Positions 19,014 through 26,925 are shown, counted from the stretch's first letter. The stretch is DNA of 55,678 bases from Acidimicrobiales bacterium (GCA_030446545.1 JAUJNB010000004.1:1-55678), one strand, 5' to 3'. Notes: a model not told the origin generated them from the sequence alone. Numbers and translations: made by a program.

Positions 19014-20249
19014 ATGCCTGCACTGCTCCCGCTCGTGCCCACGACCATGGTCGCCGGCGGCGACGCCCTGGCCCGCGACGACGACGGGCGGGTCGTGTTC
19101 GTCTCCGGCGCCCTGCCCGGTGAGCGGGTGCTGGCCCGGGTCACCGAGACCCGGCGTGACTTCGCCCGGGCCGTGGCCGTCGACATCGTCGACGCCTCAC
19201 CCGAGCGGGTGTCGCCGCCGTGCGCCGCCCTGGCCGCCGGCTGCGGCGGTTGCCCCTGGCAACACCTGGTGCCCGAGGCCCAGGTCCGGCACAAGGTCGA
19301 GTTGGTGCTCGACGCACTGCGCCGCATCGCCCGTCTGGCCGACCCGCCCACGCCCCGACCGGTGCCCCTGGCCGGACCGGCGCTGCGCACCACGGCCCGC
19401 CTGGCCGTGACCACCGACGGTCGGGCCGGGCAGCGCCGCCGGGGGAGGGCCGGCAGTGGGGCGGTGGTGCCCACCGACGCCTGCCTGGTCGCCCACCCGC
19501 TGCTGGAGGAGCTCGTCGTCGCCGGGCACTACCCCGGTGCCGGTGAGGTCCTGTTGCGGGTGGGAGTGGCCTCGGGCGAACGGTTGGTCCGTCCCCGGTC
19601 CCGGGCGGCGTCGGTGGTCGTGCCCGATGGCGTGGTGGTGGTGGGGTCCGGCCCCACGGCAGGCGCCGCCGGTGGGGCGACGGTCCACGAGGAGGTGGCC
19701 GGGCGGCGCTTGCGCATCTCGGCCGACTCGTTCTTCCAACCGGGCCCGGTGGCCGCCGCCGCCCTGGTCGATGCGGTGGACGCAGCGGTGGGTGACGCCC
19801 TGCCCGCCGGCGGGCACCTGGTCGACGCCTACGCGGGCGTGGGCCTGTTCGCCTCGGTTCTGGGCCACCGCCACGGGGCCAGGGTCACGGCCGTGGAGCA
19901 CCACCCACCGGCCTTGGCCGACGCCCGGGCCAACCTGTCGGACCTCGACGCCTGCGTGGTGTCCGCCGAGGTGGGCCGGTGGAGCGCCGAGCCGGGAGCA
20001 CCGTCGATCGACGTGGTGGTGGCCGATCCGGCCCGGCCCGGCCTGGCCCGGCCCGGGGTGGCCGCCGTGGTCGCCACCGCCGCCCCCCGGATCGTCCTGG
20101 TGAGCTGTGACCCGGCCTCCCTGGCGCGCGACACCTCCCTCCTGGCCCACGCCGGCTACCGCCTGTCGTCGATCGCCCTGGTGGACGCCTTCCCCCACAC
20201 CTTCCACACCGAGACGGTGAGCCGCTTCGACCGCGAGGCCGTCCGGTGA
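19014..20249 (+). CDS. RNA (uracil-5-)-methyltransferase, TrmA/RlmD family
   Basis: A SAM-dependent RNA m5U methyltransferase of 411 residues. An N-terminal TRAM-like domain (GEPVLARV-like; here PGERVLARVTE) is followed by Fe-S cysteines in CAALAAGCGGCPWQHL with the first Cys nearby, a SAM site DAYAGVGLFA, and the catalytic SCDPASLARD box with its nucleophilic Cys. The end (DAFPHTFHTETV) is the usual QxDxFPxTxHxE signature in variant form. Whether the target is tRNA or 23S rRNA cannot be told from the sequence. ATG at 19014; CACACT six bases upstream is a weak -10. Confidence 0.88.
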   Translation: MPALLPLVPTTMVAGGDALARDDDGRVVFVSGALPGERVLARVTETRRDFARAVAVDIVDASPERVSPPCAALAAGCGGCPWQHLVPEAQVRHKVELVLDALRRIARLADPPTPRPVPLAGPALRTTARLAVTTDGRAGQRRRGRAGSGAVVPTDACLVAHPLLEELVVAGHYPGAGEVLLRVGVASGERLVRPRSRAASVVVPDGVVVVGSGPTAGAAGGATVHEEVAGRRLRISADSFFQPGPVAAAALVDAVDAAVGDALPAGGHLVDAYAGVGLFASVLGHRHGARVTAVEHHPPALADARANLSDLDACVVSAEVGRWSAEPGAPSIDVVVADPARPGLARPGVAAVVATAAPRIVLVSCDPASLARDTSLLAHAGYRLSSIALVDAFPHTFHTETVSRFDREAVR

Positions 20250-20268
20250 GGACGTCGGGCCGGCTGGG

Positions 20269-20274
20269 TACCGT
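20269..20274 (+). promoter_or_regulatory. -10 hexamer TACCGT before the glutathionyl-hydroquinone reductase gene
   Basis: TACCGT followed by seven bases and the ATG at 20282. It supports that ATG over the overlapping GTG at 20246 and suggests a leaderless internal promoter. Confidence 0.45.
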
Positions 20275-20281
20275 GGCCCCG

Positions 20282-21379
20282 ATGGACACCGAACTGGCTC
20301 AGGGCGGTGACGTGGCCCAGGGCAGTCCGAGCACGCCGGCCAGCGGTGCCGGCTGCTACGTCAACCCCTCAGGCGAGTTCACCCGTGACCAGAACTACAT
20401 CGCCACCCGGATCACCGCCGACGGTGCCGGCGGTCACCCCGTAGAACCGGGTCGCTACCGGCTGGTCGTGGCCCGGGCCTGCCCCTGGGCCAACCGGGCC
20501 ATCATCGTGCGCCGCCTGCTGGGCCTCGAGCAGGTGCTGTCGATGGGCATTACCGGGCCCACCCACGATGCGCGCAGCTGGACCTTCGACCTCGACTCCG
20601 GCGGGCGTGACCCCGTCCTCGGCATCGAGCGGCTGCAGGAGGCCTTCTTCGCCCGCTTCCCCGGCTACGACCGGGGGATCACCGTGCCGGCCGTCATCGA
20701 CATCCCCACCGGCCAGGTCGTGACCAACGACTTCGCCCGGATCACCCTCGACCTGTCCACCGAGTGGCGGGCCCACCATCGCGACGGAGCGCCCGACCTG
20801 TACCCCGAAGGGCTTCGGGCCGAGATCGACGAGGTGGCCGAGCTGGTGTTCAGGGACGTGAACAACGGCGTCTACCGCTGCGGCTTCGCCGGCACGCAGC
20901 GGGCCTACGAGGCGTCCTACCGCCGGCTGTTCATGCGTCTCGACTGGCTCTCGGAACGACTCGAAGGCCGCCGCTACCTGGTGGGCGACACCATCACCGA
21001 GGCCGACGTGCGGCTGTTCACCACCCTGGCCCGGTTCGACACCGTCTACCACGGCCACTTCAAGTGCAACCGCCACAAGCTCTCCGAGCTCCCGGTGCTG
21101 TGGGCCTACGCCCGGGACCTCTTCCAGACGCCGGGCTTCGGCGACACGACCGACTTCGACCACATCAAGCGCCACTACTACCAGGTGCACACCGACATCA
21201 ACCCCACCGCCATCGTGCCCGCCGGCCCCGACCTCTCCGCCTGGCTCGAGCCCCACGGTCGGGAGACGCTGGGCGGGCGACCCTTCGGGGACGGCAGCCC
21301 GCCCGGGCCACCCCGGCCCGACGAGATCGTGCCCGTCGGGCATACGCCGGCCGGCTGGGTGGACATCTCCCGCCCATGA
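20282..21379 (+). CDS. Glutathionyl-hydroquinone reductase (GST xi/YqjG type)
   Basis: It reduces S-glutathionyl-hydroquinones in classic members; in Actinobacteria mycothiol or other thiols are the likely partners. The catalytic motif is ARACPWANR, with its Cys at about residue 65. The sequence GITGPTHDARSWTF, and the C-terminal GST all-helical domain with NNGVYRCGFAGTQRAYE and LVGDTITEADVRLF, are characteristic. 365 residues from ATG 20282. A GTG at 20246 that overlaps the preceding stop would add 12 residues. The stop sits in ATGA at 21376-21379, the first copy of a 23-bp duplication that leads into the next gene. Confidence 0.88.
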   Translation: MDTELAQGGDVAQGSPSTPASGAGCYVNPSGEFTRDQNYIATRITADGAGGHPVEPGRYRLVVARACPWANRAIIVRRLLGLEQVLSMGITGPTHDARSWTFDLDSGGRDPVLGIERLQEAFFARFPGYDRGITVPAVIDIPTGQVVTNDFARITLDLSTEWRAHHRDGAPDLYPEGLRAEIDEVAELVFRDVNNGVYRCGFAGTQRAYEASYRRLFMRLDWLSERLEGRRYLVGDTITEADVRLFTTLARFDTVYHGHFKCNRHKLSELPVLWAYARDLFQTPGFGDTTDFDHIKRHYYQVHTDINPTAIVPAGPDLSAWLEPHGRETLGGRPFGDGSPPGPPRPDEIVPVGHTPAGWVDISRP

Positions 21380-21412
21380 CGACCCTCGCCTCCCGCCCAT
21401 GACGACCGTCGC
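21367..21412 (+). repeat. 23-bp tandem duplication spanning a stop/start junction
   Basis: 21367-21389 and 21390-21412 are identical except for one base. Each copy carries ATGA. The first ATGA contains the stop of the hydroquinone reductase gene; the second contains the start of the next gene. The duplication created an 8-codon ORF (MTTLASRP, 21376-21402) whose ATG overlaps the upstream stop and whose TGA overlaps the downstream ATG. Confidence 0.85.
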
Positions 21413-22487
21413 CGTCCCCGGAACCAACCCGTCGGTCCTGGCCCCGCCCGCCCGACGGACGGCCTCCCCGCCGGGACCCCGGCTGCCGACGCCCCGGGGA
21501 CCGCTCTCGGCTGCGGTGCACGGCGTGCTGGCCGGCCACCGTGGCCCCGAGACGCTCCTCGACCTGGCCTCGGGCCCCACCCCGGGCACCAGCGACCCCT
21601 ACGGCGACGACCTGCAGCTCGCCCTGTACACCTGCTATGAGCTCCACTACCGCTCCTTCGCCGGGGTCGACCCCGAGCTCGAGTGGGCGCCCGAGCTGTT
21701 GGCGCTGCGTCGGGCCATGGAGCGGCCCTTCCTGGCCGCCCTGCGGGCCGAGGTTCCCAGGGGAGCCGACGTCGAGAGCGAACTCGACTCCCTCCTGGTG
21801 GAGCCCATCGACGGGTGGGGGCCCTCGTACTTCCTGGCCGAGCGGGGCGAGCGCAGCCACGTGGAGGAGTACGTGGCCCTGCGCTCCCTCTACCACCTGA
21901 AGGAGGCCGACCCACAGGCGTGGGTCATCCCCCGCCTGGAAGGCCAGGCCAAGGCCTCCATGGCGACCGTGGAGCACGACGAGTACGGCGCCGGACGCGG
22001 TGACCGCCTCCACGCCCGGCTCTTCGCCGACATGATGGTCGAGCTCGGCCTCGACGCCTCCTACGGCGCCTACCTCGAGGTGGCCCCGGCGCCGGTGCTG
22101 GCCACGGTCAACCTGATGTCGCTGCTGGGCCTGCACCGGGCCCTGCGGGGGGCCCTGATCGGCCAGTTCGCCATGGTGGAGATCACCTCGTCGCCGGGGT
22201 CCCGGCGCCTGGCCCGGGCCATGGAGCGCCTGGAGGTGGGACCGGCCAGCGTCGCCTTCTACATCGAGCACGTGGAGGCCGACGCAGTGCACGAGCAACT
22301 CGTGCGGCGGGGCATCATCGCCGATCTCCTGGCCCGAGAGCCCGAGTTGGCCTCCGACGTGGTCTTCGGACTGCGCGCCAGCGCCCTGCTGGAGGACCGG
22401 CTGGCCGATCACCTCCTCGGCGCGTGGGGGGTAGGCCGCTCGCCACTGGGCTCCGCGTCGCCGGTGGCCGGGGAAGGGCCCGGCTGA
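21399..22487 (+). CDS. Iron-containing redox enzyme family protein (heme-oxygenase-like diiron fold)
   Basis: A 362-residue protein that fits the heme-oxygenase-like diiron oxidase superfamily (the fold of UndA, SznF and CADD), some members of which oxidise amino or fatty acids. Candidate iron ligands are E81 and H83 (CYELHY), E192/H193 with E195 (TVEHDEYG), and H291, D295 and H298 (IEHVEADAVH). These are assigned by pattern, not alignment. The first 40 residues are Pro-rich and variable. The ATG at 21399 is coupled through a relay mini-ORF to the upstream gene. It faces the CDGSH and HemK2/MTQ2-like genes across a hairpin; the three probably work together. Substrate unknown. Confidence 0.75.
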   Translation: MTTVAVPGTNPSVLAPPARRTASPPGPRLPTPRGPLSAAVHGVLAGHRGPETLLDLASGPTPGTSDPYGDDLQLALYTCYELHYRSFAGVDPELEWAPELLALRRAMERPFLAALRAEVPRGADVESELDSLLVEPIDGWGPSYFLAERGERSHVEEYVALRSLYHLKEADPQAWVIPRLEGQAKASMATVEHDEYGAGRGDRLHARLFADMMVELGLDASYGAYLEVAPAPVLATVNLMSLLGLHRALRGALIGQFAMVEITSSPGSRRLARAMERLEVGPASVAFYIEHVEADAVHEQLVRRGIIADLLAREPELASDVVFGLRASALLEDRLADHLLGAWGVGRSPLGSASPVAGEGPG

Positions 22488-22499
22488 GGGTGGGACGCC

Positions 22500-22518
22500 G
22501 GTGCCGATAGCCGGCACC
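22500..22518. terminator. Hairpin between convergent genes
   Basis: GGTGCCG (22500-22506), loop ATAGC, CGGCACC (22512-22518): a perfect 7-bp stem between the 3' ends of the diiron-enzyme gene and the CDGSH gene. No T run, as is common in GC-rich Actinobacteria. Confidence 0.5.
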
Positions 22519-22568
22519 TGGCCGCACCGGCGCCACGTCGGTCCCGGCCGCAGAACGAATGGGTCGCT

Positions 22569-22790
22569 TCAGGTGCGGACGCGCCGCCGGTGGCTGGTGT
22601 CGCAGAACGGGTAGCGATCGCTTCCCCGACAGGCGCACAAGGCCACCACTGGCCGGTCGGAACCGACCGTCGTCCCGTCGGCCAGGACCACCTCCACCGG
22701 GCCCTCGACCAGGATGGGGCCGTTGCCTTCGGCCAGGGTGATCCTCGTGGGCGCCCGGCCGGCGCCGGGGCTACCGGGGTCGGACGGCAC
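22569..22790 (-). CDS. CDGSH iron-sulfur domain protein
   Basis: A 73-residue protein carrying one CDGSH/mitoNEET-type 2Fe-2S site: CACRGSDRYPFCDTSH, where three Cys and one His are the ligands (the DG of CDGSH is DT here). The first 45 residues hold a beta strand-rich segment, ILVEGPVEVVLADG, typical of the bacterial single-domain form. GTG start at 22790; the first 20 nt overlap the end of the methyltransferase gene, implying translational coupling. It may supply electrons or act as a redox switch for the neighbouring diiron enzyme; that link is inference. Confidence 0.87.
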   Translation of the reverse strand: MPSDPGSPGAGRAPTRITLAEGNGPILVEGPVEVVLADGTTVGSDRPVVALCACRGSDRYPFCDTSHRRRVRT

Positions 22791-23457
22791 GGATCACCAC
22801 CAACTCCTCGGTGCGCTGGCCGTCCGCGATCAGACCCCGGGACGCCAACAGCTGGGCCCGGGCCGAGAACACCGGCCCGAAGTCGTGGTCGCAGCGGGCC
22901 ACCACTGAGGCCTCGAGCCCTTCCCCGGCCAGGTGGGCGAGCGTGGCCGACACCCCGCACACGGCCGAGTGCACCACGAGGAAGACGCCGCCGGCGTCCA
23001 GCAGCTTGGGCGCACCGGTGCAGACCCGGTCCAGGACGGCGCGCCCGTCGATCCCCCCGTCGTAGCACCGGTCCAACCCCCGGGACGGCAGCCGGTCCAG
23101 CTCGGAGGGAACGTAGGGCGGGTTGGACACGATGACGTCGAAGCGCTCCTCGAGAACGGGCTGGACCATGTCACCTCGACGCACGCGCACGCGCAGTCCC
23201 CGGCAGCGGGCGTTGACCCAGGTGGCGGCCAAGGCCTGGCGCGAGATGTCCACGGCAGTGACGTGGGCCGCCCCAGCGCGAGCGGCGGCCACGGCGAGAG
23301 CACCACTGCCCGTTCCGAGGTCGAGCACTCTCGCTCCCGTAACCTTCGGTTCCCGCCGCAGGGCCTCGGCCAACAGCCAGGTGTCGCGCTGGGCCGGGTA
23401 CACGCCCGGGGGTCGCAAGAGCAGCACGGCGCCTGTGTTCCCCCCGGTCTGGTTCAC
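22771..23457 (-). CDS. HemK2/MTQ2-like protein methyltransferase
   Basis: A class I SAM methyltransferase with VLDLGTGSGALAVAAA and the NPPYVPSE box that marks enzymes methylating glutamine (or another amide nitrogen) in proteins. It lacks the N-terminal helical domain of PrmC, so it is the short HemK2/MTQ2 type, about 228 residues from GTG 23457. Upstream sequence in frame is not family-like, and the 5' part would overlap the divergent small membrane gene. A TATTCT hexamer lies 35 bases upstream (23492-23497, minus strand). Target protein unknown; actinobacterial PrmC would normally modify release factors, so this one probably has another substrate. Confidence 0.82.
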   Translation of the reverse strand: MNQTGGNTGAVLLLRPPGVYPAQRDTWLLAEALRREPKVTGARVLDLGTGSGALAVAAARAGAAHVTAVDISRQALAATWVNARCRGLRVRVRRGDMVQPVLEERFDVIVSNPPYVPSELDRLPSRGLDRCYDGGIDGRAVLDRVCTGAPKLLDAGGVFLVVHSAVCGVSATLAHLAGEGLEASVVARCDHDFGPVFSARAQLLASRGLIADGQRTEELVVIRAVRPR

Positions 23458-23608
23458 CAACCGCCCCGGGGCGCTTCCCCGAGCCTGGGCAAGAATAGCG
23501 GCCGACGTCGATGAATCCCGCTCGTCGAGCGACCCCGGGTCGAGGCCCACAAGCATCCAGCGGCACGACACGGGGTACACCAGCACTCCCCGACAGAGAG
23601 GAATTCTC

Positions 23609-23758
23609 ATGGGACTCGTCGTCGTGCTGCTCGTCCTCGCCTTGCTCGTGGGCGGCTTGGGCCTGCTGATCGAGGGGCTCAAGTGGCTCCTCATCATCGC
23701 CATCGTGCTCTTGATCGTGGGCGCCGTCTCCGGCTCCCGCCTACGCTCCCGTCTCTAG
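23609..23758 (+). CDS. Small hydrophobic membrane protein
   Basis: A 49-residue protein made of two hydrophobic segments (MGLVVVLLVLALLVGGLGLL, then WLLIIAIVLLIVGAVSG) and a basic tail SRLRSRL. A clear Shine-Dalgarno, AGAGAGGA, lies six bases before the ATG at 23609, in contrast to the many leaderless genes here. It resembles the ~50-residue hydrophobic proteins scattered through actinobacterial genomes, which lack a known function. A strong hairpin follows. Confidence 0.75.
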   Translation: MGLVVVLLVLALLVGGLGLLIEGLKWLLIIAIVLLIVGAVSGSRLRSRL

Positions 23759-23767
23759 GAGGTGGAC

Positions 23768-23799
23768 GGGCCCGGCGCAGGGGGGCGGGCGCCGGGCCC
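23768..23799. terminator. Strong bidirectional hairpin
   Basis: GGGCCCGGCGC (23768-23778) and GCGCCGGGCCC (23789-23799) form a perfect 11-bp stem with a 10-nt loop. It lies between convergent genes and probably terminates both. Confidence 0.75.
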
Positions 23800-23814
23800 C
23801 GAATCCTCGGGCGG

Positions 23815-24477
23815 TCAGGCTGCGGCGGGACCGCTTCCGACCGGGACCGGAGCGGCTTCGCTGGCGTGCTGGGCCTCGTTGAGCGCCCGGGAGTGACGCT
23901 CCCAGGCCCAGGCGGCCGACTCCCGGCACAGCGCCGGGTGGAAGCGCCAGCGCAGGAGCTGGCGCTCGGTGGCTTCGAGGTCCTCTCCCAGCTCGAGCAG
24001 CGAGAGGGCCAGGCACCGGGAACGGCGACGGAGCTTCTCCACCGGAGGGGTGGCCAGCTCGGTGTCCTGCCAGCGCTGGTGCTGGGCCTGGACGGGCTCG
24101 GGCAGCCGGGCCAGTTGGCGACGGTTGAGGGGCGGCAGCTTGCGCCGCACCACCAGGACGCCGTCGTCCTCGGCGGCCGCCAGCTGGAACTGACAGCACC
24201 GACCCAACGCCCGCACGAAAGGTGAGCTGGCGCCGTCACCACCGATGCCGAGGGCCCGGGCGGTGTCGGAGAGCGGCAGGTCGAAGCCGGCCGGCGTGGC
24301 CTCGAGGTGGGCCGCCACCCGTCGCAACAGCCAGGTGGTCGACGGGCCCAGGATGCCGAGCCAGAACTGCTCGACGTAGGCCGAGCGGGGATCGTGACCC
24401 ACCCGGTCGATCACCGGGTCGGGCCAGGGCTTGACGTGCAGGGAGTCGGTGCTGGGCAGCACGAGGGTGGTGGGCAT
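23815..24477 (-). CDS. Conserved actinobacterial protein of unknown function
   Basis: A soluble 220-residue protein starting MPTTLVLPSTDSLHVKPW. The ATG at 24477 has a strong GGAGGAG six bases upstream. Recognisable pieces include WPDPVIDRVGHDPRS, GILGPSTTWLLRRVAAHLE and VRALGRCCQFQLA, which I recall from uncharacterised proteins of other Actinobacteria; a helical, winged-helix-like N-terminal half is possible. The second half is Arg/Glu-rich and helical (QRWQDTELATPPVEKLRRR). The in-frame ATG at 24558 would add 27 residues of Pro/Thr-rich leader. It diverges from the rhodanese-ThiF gene, with a palindrome between them. Confidence 0.65.
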   Translation of the reverse strand: MPTTLVLPSTDSLHVKPWPDPVIDRVGHDPRSAYVEQFWLGILGPSTTWLLRRVAAHLEATPAGFDLPLSDTARALGIGGDGASSPFVRALGRCCQFQLAAAEDDGVLVVRRKLPPLNRRQLARLPEPVQAQHQRWQDTELATPPVEKLRRRSRCLALSLLELGEDLEATERQLLRWRFHPALCRESAAWAWERHSRALNEAQHASEAAPVPVGSGPAAA

Positions 24478-24606
24478 GGGAACTCCTCCAACAACAGGGT
24501 GATGAGGCGACGGGGGAAGGGGTGTCGCTGACGTTTCTCGTGTCTTTTCGATGCTCATGGTGACCCTGCCACGGAAGGCGGGCACCGTCAAGGGGCGCCC
24601 CTCCCC

Positions 24607-24637
24607 GTCAGGCAAATCCTGACCTGGCAGGTAGCCT
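24607..24637 (+). promoter_or_regulatory. Palindrome and -10 hexamer before the rhodanese-ThiF gene
   Basis: GTCAGGcaaatCCTGAC (24607-24623) is a perfect 6-5-6 palindrome in the position of a -35 element. TAGCCT (24632-24637) follows and is seven bases from the ATG at 24645. A dimeric regulator or a sulfur-responsive factor could bind here; the gene on the other strand starts 130 bp away. Confidence 0.55.
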
Positions 24638-24644
24638 TTCGGGC

Positions 24645-25808
24645 ATGGCCAGCTTCCGCGAACTGCTCAACGCCACCAAGGGCCGCATCCGCGAGGTCGA
24701 CACGGCCGGGGCCGAGGCCGCCATCGCCGAGGGTGCGGTGGTGCTGGATGTGCGCGAGCCCGACGAGTACGCCCAGGGCGCGTTGCCCGGGGCCGTGCAC
24801 ATCGCCCGGGGCAACCTCGAGAGCCAGGTGGAGAACCGCTTGGTCGAGCGCGATGCGCCCATCGTCGTGCACTGCGCCGGTGGCACCCGCTCGGCCTTCG
24901 CCGCCGAGACTCTGGGCCACCTCGGCTACACCAACGTGGTGTCCATGGCCGGGGGGTTCAACAGGTGGAAGGACGAGGGGCGGGCGTGGTCGACCCCCCG
25001 AGTGCTGTCGGCCGAGCAGCGCAACCGCTACCAGCGCCACCTCCTGCTCCCCGAGGTGGGTGAGGCCGGCCAGCAGCGGCTGCTCGACGCCAAGGTCCTC
25101 TTGCTCGGCGCCGGCGGCCTCGGCTCCCCCGCGGCGCTCTACCTCGCCGCCGCCGGCGTGGGCACCCTCGGCATCATCGACATGGACGTGGTCGACGAGT
25201 CCAACCTCCAGCGCCAGATCCTCCACAACATGGACCGCATCGGCGAGCGCAAGGTCGACTCGGCCAAGAAGACGCTCACCGCCATCAACCCCGACGTCGA
25301 CGTGGTGGCCCACGACGTGCGCCTGGGGGCCGACAACGTCCTCGACGTCTTCCGCGGCTACGACGTGATCGTCGACGGCACCGACAACTTCCCCACCCGC
25401 TACCTGGTCAACGACGCCTCGCTCAAGTTGCGCGTCCCCGTGGTGCACGGTTCCATCTTCCGCTTCGAGGGCCAGGCCACCGTCTTCCACCCCTACGTGG
25501 GGCCGTGCTACCGCTGCCTCATCCCCGAGCCCCCGCCCGCCGAGCTGGCGCCGTCGTGCGCCGAGGCCGGCGTGCTCGGCGTGCTACCCGGCATCATCGG
25601 CTCCATCCAGGCCATGGAGGCCATCAAGATGGTGCTCGGCCTGGGCGAGACCCTCACCGGACGCCTCCTGGCCTATGACGCCATGGACGAGAGCTTCCGT
25701 ACCTTCAAGGTGCCTCGCGACCCGTCCTGCCCGGCGTGCAGCATCGACCCCGACGATCTGGTCATCGCCGAGTACGACGAGCTCTGCATGCCCCATCCGA
25801 GAGGCTGA
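24645..25808 (+). CDS. Rhodanese-ThiF fusion: molybdopterin-synthase adenylyltransferase/sulfurtransferase (MoeZ-like)
   Basis: It should adenylate the C-terminus of a ubiquitin-like sulfur carrier (MoaD, ThiS or CysO) and supply persulfide sulfur. The N-terminal 110 residues are a rhodanese domain, with LDVREPDEY and active-site Cys77 in HCAGGTRSA. The ThiF/MoeB domain follows: VLLLGAGGLGSP for ATP, NLQRQILH, GTDNFPTRYLVND, and two zinc Cys pairs (CYRC, CPAC). Known MoeZ/MOCS3 proteins carry the rhodanese at the C-terminus, so domain order is reversed here. 387 residues. A leaderless promoter is likely, and a GC hairpin (25828-25855) follows the stop. Confidence 0.87.
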   Translation: MASFRELLNATKGRIREVDTAGAEAAIAEGAVVLDVREPDEYAQGALPGAVHIARGNLESQVENRLVERDAPIVVHCAGGTRSAFAAETLGHLGYTNVVSMAGGFNRWKDEGRAWSTPRVLSAEQRNRYQRHLLLPEVGEAGQQRLLDAKVLLLGAGGLGSPAALYLAAAGVGTLGIIDMDVVDESNLQRQILHNMDRIGERKVDSAKKTLTAINPDVDVVAHDVRLGADNVLDVFRGYDVIVDGTDNFPTRYLVNDASLKLRVPVVHGSIFRFEGQATVFHPYVGPCYRCLIPEPPPAELAPSCAEAGVLGVLPGIIGSIQAMEAIKMVLGLGETLTGRLLAYDAMDESFRTFKVPRDPSCPACSIDPDDLVIAEYDELCMPHPRG

Positions 25809-25810
25809 CC

Positions 25811-25860
25811 CCTTCTTCGGGCCTGCACCGGCGCCCGGCGCAGGTCCGGCGCCGGAGAAC
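25811..25860 (+). repeat. Left copy of a 50-bp imperfect direct repeat flanking the DUF559 gene, with internal hairpin
   Basis: Aligned without gaps to 26831-26880, 38 of 50 bases match, with the last 20 bases nearly identical (GGTCCGGC and CCGGAGAAC shared). The copies are exactly 1020 bp apart and bracket the DUF559 gene closely. Inside this copy CCGGCGCC (25828-25835) and GGCGCCGG (25848-25855) form an 8-bp stem that may terminate the upstream rhodanese-ThiF gene. Confidence 0.6.
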
Positions 25861-25868
25861 AACAGGGA

Positions 25869-26817
25869 CTACGCCGCCTCCGCCACGCGCCGCGCCTGCC
25901 ACAGGTCCTCGATCACCCTCTCGGGACCAGAGTGGATGGCGGTCCACCCGTAGTGGAAGAGCCGCCATCCGGCCCGGGTAAGGGCGTTGCGACGCTCGAG
26001 GTCTCGCTCGAAGGCGAACCCCGTGTGCCAGCGTCGACCGTCGGCCTCGACGCCGATGCACAGTTCGGCCCAGGCGAAGTCGAGTCGCACCGTGCGCCCT
26101 GGCGACAGCACCACGTCCAGCTGGCGCGCCGGTTGGGGGAAGCCTGCTCGCCGGAGGAGTTGGAGCAAGGCGAGCTCGAGTGCGCTCTCGAGCGCCGGGG
26201 TCGACGGCGCTCGGGCCTCGAGCAGCTGACGAAGGACGGCGGCACCTCTGCGACCACGCCCACCCAGTCGGGCCAAGACCTCCTGCAGGTCGGCCACGTC
26301 GCACCGCTGCTCCAACAGGGCAGCCTCGAGGTCGGCTTCGACCAACCGGGCGGGAAGGACGGCGCCCTCGTCGAGGAGCGTCCTGGCGGCTGAGGTGACC
26401 GGGATCCCATCCGCCCGTCCGACGTCGACGGGGTCCAGGGAGTCCGTGCGATGCACGATGACTCCCTCCATCCGGACATGGTGATCACCGGGGACGAGGA
26501 TCTCGCACGGTGCCCCGGGATGGTGACGCCAGCGGTGCAACCAAGCAGCACCGGTGCGATGCCACCGACTCCGGTCCGGCGGCGAGCGTGGCCGCCAGCA
26601 GGGCGCCGCGACGGGATGGAGGGACGGCCGGGTGGCGGTACACACCTCGGTGCACCCGCAGGATCGCTCCCACCCGGAGCCGACGGTCGATCCGATCGGC
26701 GCTCAGCCCGGCGTCGCAAAGGGCGGTACGGGTGACGATGCCGGACTGCCGGGCGGCCAGGCGGGCGATCTGGGCGTCGACGTTCACCTGCCACAGCATG
26801 ACGAAGGGGTGGGACAT
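25869..26817 (-). pseudogene. AbiEi-antitoxin-like N-terminus plus DUF559 (Vsr-like) domain, frameshifted
   Basis: The first part (ATG 26817) has the winged-helix start of AbiEi-type antitoxin domains: QIARLAARQSGIVTRTAL, then AILRVHRGVYRHPAVPP. The last 110 residues are a DUF559 domain related to very-short-patch-repair endonucleases: LDFAWAELCIGVEADGRRWH, then RDLERRNALTRAGWRLFHY. The frame changes near 26563: the first frame reads ASHRCCLVAP, while the other continues AAWLHRWRHHPGAPCEILVPGDHH. A one-base gain or two-base loss is needed. Such genes are repeated in many actinobacterial genomes with no firm function. Direct repeats flank it, which suggests movement as a unit. Confidence 0.7.
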
Positions 26818-26830
26818 CGGGCATCCGGAC

Positions 26831-26880
26831 CGTCCTTCGGGCCCGGAGCCGCGCTGGGGGCGGGTCCGGCACCGGAGAAC
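26831..26880 (+). repeat. Right copy of the 50-bp direct repeat flanking the DUF559 gene
   Basis: Partner of 25811-25860. It begins 13 bp beyond the DUF559 start codon. The 26881-26925 stretch up to the PsiE stop is GC-rich (two further GTCGGCGCCGG copies) and holds no gene. Confidence 0.6.
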
Positions 26881-26925
26881 GCTGGGAGGGGACCGGGTCG
26901 GCGCCGGCCCAGGTCGGCGCCGGGG

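Noticed and set aside
25811..26880. Direct repeats as att sites of an integrated phage or plasmid
   Set aside because: Only one small gene lies between them, with no integrase or tRNA; a small cassette is the most that can be said.
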